A program made the translations under genes and the position numbers. Positions 35,601 to 44,420 of a DNA stretch of 64,000 nt are shown here, one piece after another (the stretch's first letter is position 1; each line of letters starts with the position of its first letter). The DNA is from UBA8106 sp964569695. Its GTDB lineage: Bacteria > Acidobacteriota > Vicinamibacteria > Vicinamibacterales > UBA823. The notes below the pieces were generated by a model. That model worked only from the letters and a program-made list of their open reading frames with translations. It made no database searches and was not told the origin of the DNA. The stretch spans positions 98,271-162,270 of the forward strand of contig CAZMUA010000002.1 in the NCBI GenBank assembly GCA_964569695.1. Direction: 5' to 3'.

Positions 35601-36557
35601 GTGCGTCGTTGGCGTTTTCGCGTTCTGAGTCTGAATATCCTTGGTGCAGTACTTGCTATCAGTTGCGGAGGCGGAGGTGGAGGCGGGAGTTCCTCACCGA
35701 CGGCACCAACTGCGACCGCGACTGCGACCACCACCACCAGCTCTCTGGGAGTGTGTGCTATCAGCACCGCGCAGGCGAGTGTCACACCCACGTTTGACAT
35801 CATTACCATTCCGGCTGGGGACCCGTTTGCCTCGGCGGCCACCAAATGCATTCGTGTCTTCGGTGTGATGGTGATGGCCGTGAACACGGGTGCAGCCATC
35901 ACGGATGCGAAACTGACACACGCGGCAACGATTACGGCGGAATGGCTTGACAACAATGAGGACGGCCTTGTCGACGACCCGCCGGTCAACAATTCGATGT
36001 TGGAACGGACTACCACTGTGGTCCTAATCAACGGTGACGGTGATTTAGATTTCTTTATGCAGCGCGTTGGTGAACTGGTGCAACACAACGCTCAAGAAGT
36101 TGGTGTCTTTGAGACGGCACCAGATCGATGCAAAGGGTGTGGCGGGCCGGAGTACGATGCTGCGGCGGAGGAGATCCTGCATCTCATCCAGAACAACGGG
36201 TGGAATTTTGTCTATTCAGACATCGACGATCGAGGGGTGACCACCAATAAGCTCACGACCGCCATGGATGTGGCGCGCGGCGGTAATTTTCAGTCGATCC
36301 CTGCTAGCTATCCGGCCAGCGCCTGGTACACCTACGATGATGCGAATTGTGACTATGCGTGCCAGCTAACCGAGTATCTCTTCTGGTTGGTCACCAGTGC
36401 CGCTGATGGCAATTCGCATCGCTGCAGTATTATTGAACACGAATGGGATTTGTGTACACGTGCGCTGGTGGAAAGCTCCGACTCGCTGGGCTGGGCCATC
36501 CTCACAGACGCGTCCTACAATCTTCCCTCAGTGCATCCAAACGGTAGCTATCGCTAG
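35601..36557 (+). CDS. Lipoprotein with Gly-rich linker and possible metallopeptidase-like motif, unknown function
   Basis: A 318-residue lipoprotein: a GTG start with AAGGAG upstream, a signal ending LAISC, then GGGGGGG and a Ser/Thr/Pro linker typical of Acidobacteriota lipoproteins. The domain after residue 50 has six or more Cys. A segment DAAAEEILHLIQNNGW carries Glu-Glu and His spaced like part of a metal site, but it is not a proper HExxH. CKGCGG and CDYACQ could form disulfides or bind metal. I do not recognise the family. The gene lies 11 bases after the molybdenum subunit, so it may be in that operon. Confidence 0.65.
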   Translation: MRRWRFRVLSLNILGAVLAISCGGGGGGGSSSPTAPTATATATTTTSSLGVCAISTAQASVTPTFDIITIPAGDPFASAATKCIRVFGVMVMAVNTGAAITDAKLTHAATITAEWLDNNEDGLVDDPPVNNSMLERTTTVVLINGDGDLDFFMQRVGELVQHNAQEVGVFETAPDRCKGCGGPEYDAAAEEILHLIQNNGWNFVYSDIDDRGVTTNKLTTAMDVARGGNFQSIPASYPASAWYTYDDANCDYACQLTEYLFWLVTSAADGNSHRCSIIEHEWDLCTRALVESSDSLGWAILTDASYNLPSVHPNGSYR

Positions 36558-36568
36558 GGTGAACAGCC

Positions 36569-36988
36569 TCAGCCGACACCCAACTGCGCCAGCATCGTAT
36601 TGATATCGAAATACTGAACCATGGACGACGCCTTGCCGTCCTTGATCTCAACCACCTGGCAAGCGCGCATACTGATGTTCTTGCCGGTCGCGGGTATTTC
36701 GCCGTTCGGAGTCATCATAGGGCCGGTATGCGTGCCGTTCCACGTGAGTTCCAGCACGACCGTGTTACCGATGACGTAGGCATTGTGAAACGTTGCCCGT
36801 GATTCGGGGAAGGCCGTTGCCCAGCCCTTGCACATTTCGAGATAACCTTCAGCGTTTTCAGATTTCCGATGGCTTGCGACTTCGTCGTAGACAAAGTCGG
36901 GCGTGACACTGGCGACCGTTTTGTCCCAATCTTTTTCGCTGTAGCCGATGTTCGGGAGTTTTGCTGCTGCAATGAGTTCGTCCGACAT
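36569..36988 (-). CDS. SnoaL/NTF2-like small protein
   Basis: A 139-residue protein from ATG 36988, with GGAG upstream; a longer in-frame TTG start at 37090 is unlikely. The cone-shaped NTF2-like fold is suggested by VTPDFVYDEVASHRKSENAEGYLEMCKGW and by VIGNTVVLELTWNGTHTGPM followed by VEIKDGKASSMVQYFD. The family includes polyketide cyclases, isomerases and carrier-like proteins; the active-site His/Asp arrangement is not certain. It is cytoplasmic. It diverges from the VOC gene across 118 bases, and both are small proteins of possible detoxification roles. Confidence 0.85.
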   Translation of the reverse strand: MSDELIAAAKLPNIGYSEKDWDKTVASVTPDFVYDEVASHRKSENAEGYLEMCKGWATAFPESRATFHNAYVIGNTVVLELTWNGTHTGPMMTPNGEIPATGKNISMRACQVVEIKDGKASSMVQYFDINTMLAQLGVG

Positions 36989-37106
36989 GATTTCTCCTTC
37001 GTTGATTAATGTTTGGGAACCCGCTCTTGCAAGGAGCACAATAGTATCGCGAGATGCGATCTTTACAAATTCAAATTCTGGGTTGATCAAGAAATAGGGG
37101 TGTCAT

Positions 37107-37484
37107 GTGCGAATTGAGTTAAGCAGTGTGTTCGTCGCGGACCAGGAACAAGCCCTCCAGTTTTATACAGATGTTTTGGGCTTCAAAAAAAAGACCGATA
37201 TGCCGGTTGGGCAGTTCCGGTGGCTCACGGTTGTGTCACCCGAGCAATCAGATTGTGTCGAATTATTGCTGGAGCCGGCGGAGATTGCCGCGGCGAAGAT
37301 CTTCCAAACGGCCATCTTCGATCAGGGGATACCCGCCACGGCGTTTGCCGTGGATGATGTGCAAGCTGAGTATGCCCGGTTAACGAAACGTGGTGTGACC
37401 TTCTCGACCAAACCGACGGGTAGTCCGATGCTTGCAATATTTGATGATACGTGTGGCAACCTGATACAGATCTATCAGCAGTGA
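37107..37484 (+). CDS. VOC (glyoxalase/bleomycin resistance/dioxygenase) family protein
   Basis: A 125-residue protein with a GTG start. Two beta-alpha-beta-beta-beta modules are visible: VFVADQEQALQFYTDVLGFKKKTDM and AFAVDDVQAEYARLTKRGVTF, ending in IFDDTCGNLIQIYQQ, where the second-module metal position is occupied by an acidic or polar residue. Typical single-domain length. The role could be glyoxalase-like isomerisation or metal-dependent binding. It is divergent from the SnoaL-like gene. Confidence 0.9.
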   Translation: MRIELSSVFVADQEQALQFYTDVLGFKKKTDMPVGQFRWLTVVSPEQSDCVELLLEPAEIAAAKIFQTAIFDQGIPATAFAVDDVQAEYARLTKRGVTFSTKPTGSPMLAIFDDTCGNLIQIYQQ

Positions 37485-37525
37485 AGTGCTTCCGGATGGC
37501 CAGTATCTTTAAGAAGGAGTCTGCA

Positions 37526-38830
37526 ATGATCGGTAAGAACCTTTATGGTTGTACTTCGGTTGGACTCTTCGTCGTGCTCGCGAGCACCTATCTTGCGGCT
37601 GCATATCCAACCATTTTTCCAACAGGGACGACCATTTACAAACCGGGAGAGGCGTATAGCAGTTACATCCTTATTTCGGACCATTCCGACGTCGGTAATC
37701 ATCCTGACGCCGCGGTGCGCGCAGGCAGTACTGTTCCCGATGACGTTCGTCTCATCGACATGAATGGCAATGTCGTACACAGTTGGACCGTGCCGGCATG
37801 GCTTAACAAGCGAAGCCGCTTGCTGCCAAACGGGCACCTGTTGTACGCGGGTCCGAATCAAACAATTTTCGAATATGACTGGGACGGCAATGTCGTCTGG
37901 ACCCATGAAGGCATCGGGTCCGTGAACGACTTACGCTGGCTTCCCAACAATAATCGACTGCTGGTCGCGCATCAATTGATGCCGGATGATTTTCAGAACC
38001 AAGTCCGCGATGTTGAAATCGCCCCCTGGTGGCCGCCTCGTAAACGCGGCAGTGAAGAACGCCAGCGCAGTGCGGACATCTATGAGGTGACACCAGATGG
38101 GGACGTTGTTTGGGAGTGGCATGCCTACAATCATCTCGATCTGAATAAATTTTCTCCGGCGACGCCCGAAGGCGACTGGCTCCATGTGAACTCGATTGCA
38201 CCCTTGCCAGAAAACAAATGGTTTGATGCGGGCGATACACGATTTCGCCCCGGGAACATCCTGGTCAACGCGCGCAATCTCGACATGATCTACTTGGTTG
38301 ACAAGAAGACGAAAGCGGTCGTCTGGGAAGCGACCCATACCTATAAGGGCGGCATGTCCCATTCCCATGAACCGGAGATGATCGAGAAAGGGCTGCCTGG
38401 TGCCGGTAACATTATCCTATTTGATAATGGACTGTTTCCAAGGAATCGGACGCACAGCGGACAAACCTTCATTGTTGAATTGAATCCAATAACCCAAGAG
38501 ATCGTCTGGACGTATGAAACGGACGGGTATGCGAACATTAAGTTTTTCAGTAAGACCATGGGGTCCCAACGGAGACTTCCGACGGGCACGACGTTTATCG
38601 CTGAGGACAACACCGGACGACTGTTTCAGGTCACGCCAGATGGGGAAATCGTCTGGGAGTATGTGAACCGTGGGGGCACAACTCGTCCGTCGCCGGTTCC
38701 TTACGATTTCACACCGCAACTTCGAGCGCTGCCTAGACCGGATGAATTGGCCGTGACGCCGCCGAATAATCTTGAGTGGCACTTACAGCCTGATGTTTTA
38801 AGAGAAGGAATCGTGGGCTCGGATTCGTAG
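37526..38830 (+). CDS. Secreted arylsulfotransferase-like (ASST) beta-propeller
   Basis: A 434-residue protein from ATG 37526, with AAGGAG 6 bases upstream; an in-frame start at 37451 is less likely because it lies in the VOC gene. A signal peptide (VGLFVVLASTYLAAA) precedes a propeller with DLT-like blades such as VRLIDMNGNVVHSWTVPAWLNKRSRLLPNGHLLYAG, IFEYDWDGNVVWTHEG and VTPDGEIVWEYVN. A His-rich patch (GGMSHSHEPEM) and NTHSG-like elements fit the sulfotransferase active site. Family members move sulfate between phenols in the periplasm. The next genes encode two other secreted proteins and an oppositely oriented double sulfatase. Confidence 0.75.
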   Translation: MIGKNLYGCTSVGLFVVLASTYLAAAYPTIFPTGTTIYKPGEAYSSYILISDHSDVGNHPDAAVRAGSTVPDDVRLIDMNGNVVHSWTVPAWLNKRSRLLPNGHLLYAGPNQTIFEYDWDGNVVWTHEGIGSVNDLRWLPNNNRLLVAHQLMPDDFQNQVRDVEIAPWWPPRKRGSEERQRSADIYEVTPDGDVVWEWHAYNHLDLNKFSPATPEGDWLHVNSIAPLPENKWFDAGDTRFRPGNILVNARNLDMIYLVDKKTKAVVWEATHTYKGGMSHSHEPEMIEKGLPGAGNIILFDNGLFPRNRTHSGQTFIVELNPITQEIVWTYETDGYANIKFFSKTMGSQRRLPTGTTFIAEDNTGRLFQVTPDGEIVWEYVNRGGTTRPSPVPYDFTPQLRALPRPDELAVTPPNNLEWHLQPDVLREGIVGSDS

Positions 38831-38906
38831 GTCAGGTTGCGTTGTTGAGTTTAGCGGAACTACACTATCGACTCATTGTTCTTCGTCGTGGTCTAGGAGG
38901 GACTTT

Positions 38907-39959
38907 ATGATCTGTCGCCGCGTCGTGTTTCGCTGTTGGATAATCATCCTCGGGGTCATCGTACCGGCCACGCTCTCAATTAGCTATCAAGTCCAAACGC
39001 CAGCGCCAGCGATGCTGCATGCTGCTCAGGTCTTTCTTGGGACTCTGGGTCCCGCTGAATTGGTGCAGACTGCCATGCCCTTTGATACGGAGGAACGCTA
39101 CGCCTGGTTTTATACGCCCGTGGACCGCAAAGGACTACCTTTTAAGTCAATGAACCGCGCGCAACAGGAAGCGGCACTTGGCTTGCTGAGAGCTGGCTTT
39201 AGCGAAAAGGGTTATGACAAGGCCGAGACCATTCGGCAACTTGAAATGGTGCTATTCGAGATGTCCGGGCAGGCCTTCCGCGACACGGAGTTGTACTACT
39301 TTACGATCTTCGGTGAACCCTCCGCACGTGGACCATGGGGCTGGCGCTATGAAGGGCATCACATCTCCCAACATTGGACTCTTGTGAACGGGAATGCGAT
39401 GGCCGCGAGCCCGCAATTCTTCGGGGCGAACCCGGCTGAGGTTCGGCAAGGTTCGATGCGCGGCACTCGCGTATTGCGCAACGAGGAGGACTTGGCGCGT
39501 ATGTTCCTCCGATCCCTGAACGAGTCACAACGGGCAGAGGCCATCGTGAGTCCAATTGCACCAGACGATATTTTGACGACCAACAAACGTGAAGCGACTG
39601 TTCAAACCGACGAGGGCATAGCCTTTGGGACCCTGACCGGTGTTCAGCAACGAAGGCTGATGGACGTCATCGAAGAATATACCAACGCGCAACCGACTCA
39701 GGTTGCGCAGGCTCGTCTCGAGCGACTGCACGCCGAGCGGATGGAACAGATTAAATTTGCCTGGATGGGAAAGATTGAGAAGGGTGAACGACATTACTAC
39801 CGAATTCAAGGTCCGAGCTTCTTAATCGAATACGACAACACACAGGACGACGCCAACCACATCCACAGCGTCTGGCGCGACTTCAATGGGGATTTTGGCG
39901 AGGATCTGTTAGCTGCGCACTATAGAAAGTTCTCCCATCACGCTAACGTAGAACCGTAG
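38907..39959 (+). CDS. Secreted DUF3500 family protein
   Basis: A 350-residue protein with an N-terminal signal (IIILGVIVPATLSIS) and a strong AGGAGG site. The DUF3500 signature includes FDTEERYAWFYTPVDRKGLPFKSMN, YYFTIFGEPSARGPWGWRYEGHHISQHWTLVNG and, near the end, HYYRIQGPSFLIEYDNTQDDANHIHSVWRDFNGDFGEDLL. Several His and acidic residues are conserved in the family and may bind metal, but no biochemical role is established that I know of. It lies between the ASST-like gene and the esterase gene, with 27 bases to the latter. Confidence 0.88.
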   Translation: MICRRVVFRCWIIILGVIVPATLSISYQVQTPAPAMLHAAQVFLGTLGPAELVQTAMPFDTEERYAWFYTPVDRKGLPFKSMNRAQQEAALGLLRAGFSEKGYDKAETIRQLEMVLFEMSGQAFRDTELYYFTIFGEPSARGPWGWRYEGHHISQHWTLVNGNAMAASPQFFGANPAEVRQGSMRGTRVLRNEEDLARMFLRSLNESQRAEAIVSPIAPDDILTTNKREATVQTDEGIAFGTLTGVQQRRLMDVIEEYTNAQPTQVAQARLERLHAERMEQIKFAWMGKIEKGERHYYRIQGPSFLIEYDNTQDDANHIHSVWRDFNGDFGEDLLAAHYRKFSHHANVEP

Positions 39960-39986
39960 AAAAAAAAGAATTTTTGGAGAAAAATT

Positions 39987-41594
39987 ATGATTAGTCGCTG
40001 CAGTTGCGTTGTGGCCGTCGCTTTCATGGCATTCGCCCCATTCGTCGCCTCAGCCGAGCAGCGCTTCGAGGTTTCATTTCCGTCGGCGGCACACGCGGAG
40101 TCGGTGACGGGTCGGATCTATGTGATGATTTCTCGAACGGCGTTGCGCGAGCCGCGGCTTCAGATCGGGCGCACCGGCGTTCCCTTTTTCGGTCGTGACG
40201 TTGAAAATCTGTTACCGGGTGAGCCAGGCATCATTGATGCGACAGACCTTGGCTCGCCCGTGTCCAGTCTGCGCGACATCCCGCCAGGCGACTATTTCGT
40301 TCAGGGTTTCGTTAACATCTACTCCGAGTTTCGACGCGCCGATGGGCACGTTGTCTGGATGCACGATGACCAGTGGGAGGGTCAGCACTGGAATCGATCG
40401 CCAGGAAATCTTTATAGCGCGGTCGAGCGGGTTCGACTCGATCCGGACACCGACACAACCATCACGCTTAGCGCCGAGAATATTATTCCGCCGGTTGTCG
40501 TGCCGCCCGATACCGAGTGGGTGCGACGCTTCAAATTTCAGAGTCCGAGTCTCACGGAGTTCTGGGGGCGTCCGGTGCACTTGGGTGCGACCGTGCTCTT
40601 GCCGCGGGATTACGACACCTCGACAATCAGCTATCCAGCGAATTACATCCAAGGGCATTTTTCGCTGAACGCACCGAACCGGTTTCAGGTGGGTGACGAC
40701 TTCTATCGCGAGTGGATCCGGGAGGACTTTCCTCGGATGGTTCTGGTGACGTTCCAACATCCGACGCCGTACTTCGATGACTCGTATGCCGTGAACTCAG
40801 TCAACCTTGGTCCCTACGGTGATGCGATCCTTCAAGAGTTGATTCCTGAGGTTGAAAAACGGTACCGCATTCTGGCGGAGCCCTACGCGCGGGTGCTGTC
40901 CGGTGGTTCGACTGGTGGCTGGGAGTCACTAGCCTTGCAAATTTTTCACCCAGACTTTTTTGGCGGGACATGGTCGTATTGCCCTGATCCAGTGACGTTC
41001 ACCGACGTTGAAGGAATTAACATTTACGAAGACGTCAACGCGTTCTATAAACAGCACGAATGGCGTCGCGTGCCAACGGCGAACACGCGAGAAGTCACCG
41101 GTGAAGTTCGTCTCACGTCACGTCAGCGAAATCACTTCGAGTTGGTCAACGGAACTAAGGGGCGCTCGGGTCAACAGCTCGATATCTGGTCCGCAGTGTA
41201 TGGTCCGATTAACGACGATGGATACTTTAAGCCGCTGTTCGACAAACGCACCGGGGAGATCGATGCTGAAGTGGCTGAGTACTGGCGAGCAAACTACGAT
41301 CTGTTGCATTACCTTCGGCAAAACTGGGCAGAGGTGGGGCCGAAACTTGTGGACAAACTCCACATCTATACTGGAACAATGGACAACTTCTACCTGAACA
41401 ATTCCACGCGTGAACTTGAGCAGTGGATGAAGACGACCGAGAACCCTCATTATGAAGGTGTGTTCATGTATGGTGATGGGCAGGGACACTGCTTCAGTGG
41501 GCCGGTTACGCGGGCCGAACGGCTTCGCGAGATGGCACAGTTCATCATGCGCAAGAAGCCGGATGATGCCACAACTCCGTGGTGGAACTACTAA
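39987..41594 (+). CDS. Secreted alpha/beta-hydrolase esterase (enterochelin esterase-like)
   Basis: A 535-residue secreted protein (signal VAVAFMAFAPFVASA) with a beta-rich N-terminal half (about 25-190) and an alpha/beta hydrolase C-terminal half. The nucleophile Ser lies in VLSGGSTGGWES, a GxSxGG variant. A late acidic residue and a His in DGQGHCF or in the last 60 residues complete the usual triad. It probably deacylates or cleaves esters on glycans or siderophore-like compounds. A good ribosome-binding site (TTTGGAG) precedes the ATG. It ends 13 bases before the oppositely oriented sulfatase stop. Confidence 0.8.
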   Translation: MISRCSCVVAVAFMAFAPFVASAEQRFEVSFPSAAHAESVTGRIYVMISRTALREPRLQIGRTGVPFFGRDVENLLPGEPGIIDATDLGSPVSSLRDIPPGDYFVQGFVNIYSEFRRADGHVVWMHDDQWEGQHWNRSPGNLYSAVERVRLDPDTDTTITLSAENIIPPVVVPPDTEWVRRFKFQSPSLTEFWGRPVHLGATVLLPRDYDTSTISYPANYIQGHFSLNAPNRFQVGDDFYREWIREDFPRMVLVTFQHPTPYFDDSYAVNSVNLGPYGDAILQELIPEVEKRYRILAEPYARVLSGGSTGGWESLALQIFHPDFFGGTWSYCPDPVTFTDVEGINIYEDVNAFYKQHEWRRVPTANTREVTGEVRLTSRQRNHFELVNGTKGRSGQQLDIWSAVYGPINDDGYFKPLFDKRTGEIDAEVAEYWRANYDLLHYLRQNWAEVGPKLVDKLHIYTGTMDNFYLNNSTRELEQWMKTTENPHYEGVFMYGDGQGHCFSGPVTRAERLREMAQFIMRKKPDDATTPWWNY

Positions 41595-41607
41595 GCGCTA
41601 GCGATGT

Positions 41608-44361
41608 TTATCGTTCAGCGGGCCACCAGTGGCGGATCCTCCATGACAGATGCTCCACGACGTTGGGATACCGGTCGGCGAGGTTAATTGTTTCGTGCGG
41701 ATCGGCGAGTAGGTCGAAGAGTTGCGGTTTCCGCGGACTGACAGCATGCACGAGTGCGTATCGGCCCAAGACGCCCTCGTGTGGCACCAGCAGTTTGAAA
41801 CGTCCTTCGATCACCCAACGATAGAGCAGGCTTGCAACTGGGTCATTAATGTCAGCGATGTCATGAGCGAAGGCCTCGCCGAAGATCGCATCCCGCACGG
41901 GCGGCTCACCATAGACAGTTACGCGAAGCAGGTCGATACCTGGCATCGGCGTTGGTGCTGCCATCGGTGTCGGTGTTTTGAGGTGAGCGGCAGCGAGCAG
42001 TGTCGGCGCGAGGTCGACGCTGCTGACTGGTAGATCATACCGGTCGGGTTCGATCACTCCCGGCCAACGTAGGACGATAGGCGTGCGGGTTCCGCCTTCA
42101 AACGGCGATTGCTTCGAACGCGGTGCAAATTTTTGGTTCCAACCCTCGGGTAAGTCCGTGTCGGGCGTTGCCTGAATCCAGCCGTTATCTGTAATGAACG
42201 CGACGAGGGTGTTCTCAGCGAGTCCCTGTGTGTCGAGATGATCCAGTAGCGCGCCGACTGTCTCGTCGAACCATTCACACATCGCGTAGTAACGTGAGAT
42301 CTCGATCGGCCGGCCGGGAGAGCGGTATTTGTCAAGAAGTCGCACCGGAGGATTGTGCGGGGTATGTGGGAGGAACGGCGCGTACCAAACGAAGAACGGT
42401 TGGTCATTCACACTCTCAATGAAGTCGAAGATTGGCTGCAGTCCTTCCCGGCCGATCGTGAGTCCTTCGTCGCCGTGGCGGCCGCTTCGGTTTGGATCAC
42501 CGTGGGTCATGCCGGAGTCGAAGCCGCCACGAGCGTAATTACCTTCCCACCATTTACCCGATTGGAAACTGGTGTAACCTCCGTTTGCCAATAATTGAGG
42601 CAAGGTGGGAACGTTGTCTATCTGAGCGATAACCCGCTGGTTGAGCGCGCGGTAAGTCGGATCGTTTAGATAATCAATACCGACCGGAATATCGCCGATG
42701 GTCGGGTCGTTACCCGTGATGCCATGCGTGTGGGCATAGAGTCCAGTGGCCAACGTGGCCAGTGATGGCCGGCAGAGTGCAGTCGGGACATAGCCTCTGG
42801 TGAAGACGGCGCCGGCCTCAGCGAGTGCGTCGAGATTCGGCGTTTCGATCGTCGAGTGTCCCATGAACCCGAAATCAGTCCACGATTGATCGTCACCAAT
42901 AATGAGCAGTAAGTTTGGTGGGTCTGACGATGTTGCTGTAGGTCGCGCCTGGAACTCGTCTCGATTGTAGGGACCGCCAGAGGCAGCGACCCACGTGTTG
43001 GTGCGTGTCCTAAAATCATTGAGCGTTTCCTGATAAGCCGGATCAGCAGCGAGATTCTCTAGTTGGTCGGGATCGCGGTGAAGATCGTGGAGAAATTCGT
43101 AGACAGGATCCTGCTCAAAGTAGCGTGCGTAAACCATCCGTTCGTCGCGCACGCCTTCGTACTTCGGAAGATTGTCGTCGAACTCCATGAGGTGTTCGAT
43201 GAAGAATTCAGTTCGCCAATCCTGCACTTCGACCCCAGCGGTAAACGGGAACAAGCTTCGTCCCTGATAGGACACAGGTTGTTTGATGCCTGCGATATCC
43301 AGAATCGTAGCTGGAATATCAAGATTGAGGGCCATGTTCTCTACCGTGTGGCCGTAGTTGTCGGTGCCACGTCGTGGATCACGGATGATGAGTGGTACAC
43401 GTAGCGATTCCTCATAGTGCGACCACTTGCCAGCAAAGTTTCGTGAACCGAGGTAGACCCCGTTATCACTCGAAAAGATAACGACGGTGTTGCTGTGCAG
43501 GTCGAGCCGCTCAAGCTCGTCGAGCACCCGACCCATCGCTTGGTCGATGCCACTAATCATCCGATAGTAGGCGCGAATATTTCGGTCATACTTTTCTGGG
43601 GTATCCCAACGCCAGAACCAACGCTGCCGGTTGAGCGAAGTTTTAAGAAAGTCTGGTTGCGCATCGAAAACATCGTCGCCTGACAACGGCGGCGCGAGGA
43701 TATCAACGTTGTCGTACAGTCCGTTTAGAGCTGGAGGCCAGGGGTAGTGATTCTCGTGGTCGATGTCTTCCGCGTGCGGAGCATTAAAGCTCACGCTTAG
43801 GGCAAACGGTTGTCGGCGATCGTGCGTTTTCAGAAACTGGACCGCTCGGTCTGCTGTGATTTCGCTCACGTGACGGGTTGTTCCGTCGGGCTGAATTCGA
43901 AAGTACGGATTTCGGTCGAGTGGTTCGAAAACGTCGAACATTGTCCGGATAGCGCCGGACTCTACCTCCATGCCGAATTTGCCAACAAACCCCGTACGGT
44001 AACCGGCATCACGCAGCAGGGCGGGATAACTGAGGTCGGTGTGTCGGTTTTCGATGGGCGGGGTGCCGAACGTGAAGCGGTGACTCCGCTCAACCAAGCC
44101 CGTTAGAATAGTTGCACGGCTTGCGGCGCAGATTGCGGTGGTGACGAACGCGTTGGTGAACCGTGTTCCCTCGGCTGCGAGCGCATCAATGGTTGGTGTG
44201 TGCAGCACTGGATGGTCGGCTGCGCCAAACTGGTCTGACCGCTGATCGTCGGATAGAAAGAAAAGGATATTTGGTGATTCAGACTCCACGGCTTGGGCCG
44301 ATACCGGATGACTGCCCAAGGTGAGAAACAAGCCGAGAAAGAGTAGCCGGTTGGTGCGCAT
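41608..44361 (-). CDS. Secreted double sulfatase: two complete sulfatase domains in one chain
   Basis: A 917-residue protein (ATG at 44361) with a signal peptide (RLLFLGLFLTLGSHPVSAQ). Domain 1 (about 28-455) has NILFFLSDDQ metal ligands, the formylglycine motif CAASR at C78 and SSDNGVYLGSR. Domain 2 (about 482-917) has LLLIIGDDQ, the motif CRPSL at C530, and ITDNGW plus FEGGTRTPIVL. Domain 1 keeps the Arg of CxPxR/CxAxR; in domain 2 it is Leu. Sulfatases are usually single-domain (about 450-500 residues). The tandem may remove two sulfate groups or keep one domain as a binding unit. It is convergent with the esterase gene. Confidence 0.9.
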   Translation of the reverse strand: MRTNRLLFLGLFLTLGSHPVSAQAVESESPNILFFLSDDQRSDQFGAADHPVLHTPTIDALAAEGTRFTNAFVTTAICAASRATILTGLVERSHRFTFGTPPIENRHTDLSYPALLRDAGYRTGFVGKFGMEVESGAIRTMFDVFEPLDRNPYFRIQPDGTTRHVSEITADRAVQFLKTHDRRQPFALSVSFNAPHAEDIDHENHYPWPPALNGLYDNVDILAPPLSGDDVFDAQPDFLKTSLNRQRWFWRWDTPEKYDRNIRAYYRMISGIDQAMGRVLDELERLDLHSNTVVIFSSDNGVYLGSRNFAGKWSHYEESLRVPLIIRDPRRGTDNYGHTVENMALNLDIPATILDIAGIKQPVSYQGRSLFPFTAGVEVQDWRTEFFIEHLMEFDDNLPKYEGVRDERMVYARYFEQDPVYEFLHDLHRDPDQLENLAADPAYQETLNDFRTRTNTWVAASGGPYNRDEFQARPTATSSDPPNLLLIIGDDQSWTDFGFMGHSTIETPNLDALAEAGAVFTRGYVPTALCRPSLATLATGLYAHTHGITGNDPTIGDIPVGIDYLNDPTYRALNQRVIAQIDNVPTLPQLLANGGYTSFQSGKWWEGNYARGGFDSGMTHGDPNRSGRHGDEGLTIGREGLQPIFDFIESVNDQPFFVWYAPFLPHTPHNPPVRLLDKYRSPGRPIEISRYYAMCEWFDETVGALLDHLDTQGLAENTLVAFITDNGWIQATPDTDLPEGWNQKFAPRSKQSPFEGGTRTPIVLRWPGVIEPDRYDLPVSSVDLAPTLLAAAHLKTPTPMAAPTPMPGIDLLRVTVYGEPPVRDAIFGEAFAHDIADINDPVASLLYRWVIEGRFKLLVPHEGVLGRYALVHAVSPRKPQLFDLLADPHETINLADRYPNVVEHLSWRIRHWWPAER

Positions 44362-44384
44362 CAAAAAAAATGAAAACTTACTGG

Positions 44385-44406
44385 CCGGATCTTCACCGGA
44401 TCTTCA
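44385..44406. repeat. 11-bp perfect tandem direct duplication
   Basis: CCGGATCTTCA occurs twice back to back in the 59 bases between the double-sulfatase start and the DsrE-like stop. It may be a slippage product. No function is apparent. Confidence 0.6.
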
Positions 44407-44420
44407 GTAGTGTGTCCGTC

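Noticed and set aside
35504..36088. 194-codon open frame antisense to the end of the molybdenum subunit and start of the lipoprotein
   Set aside because: Its Pro-rich product derives from the Gly-rich codons of the real lipoprotein on the other strand.
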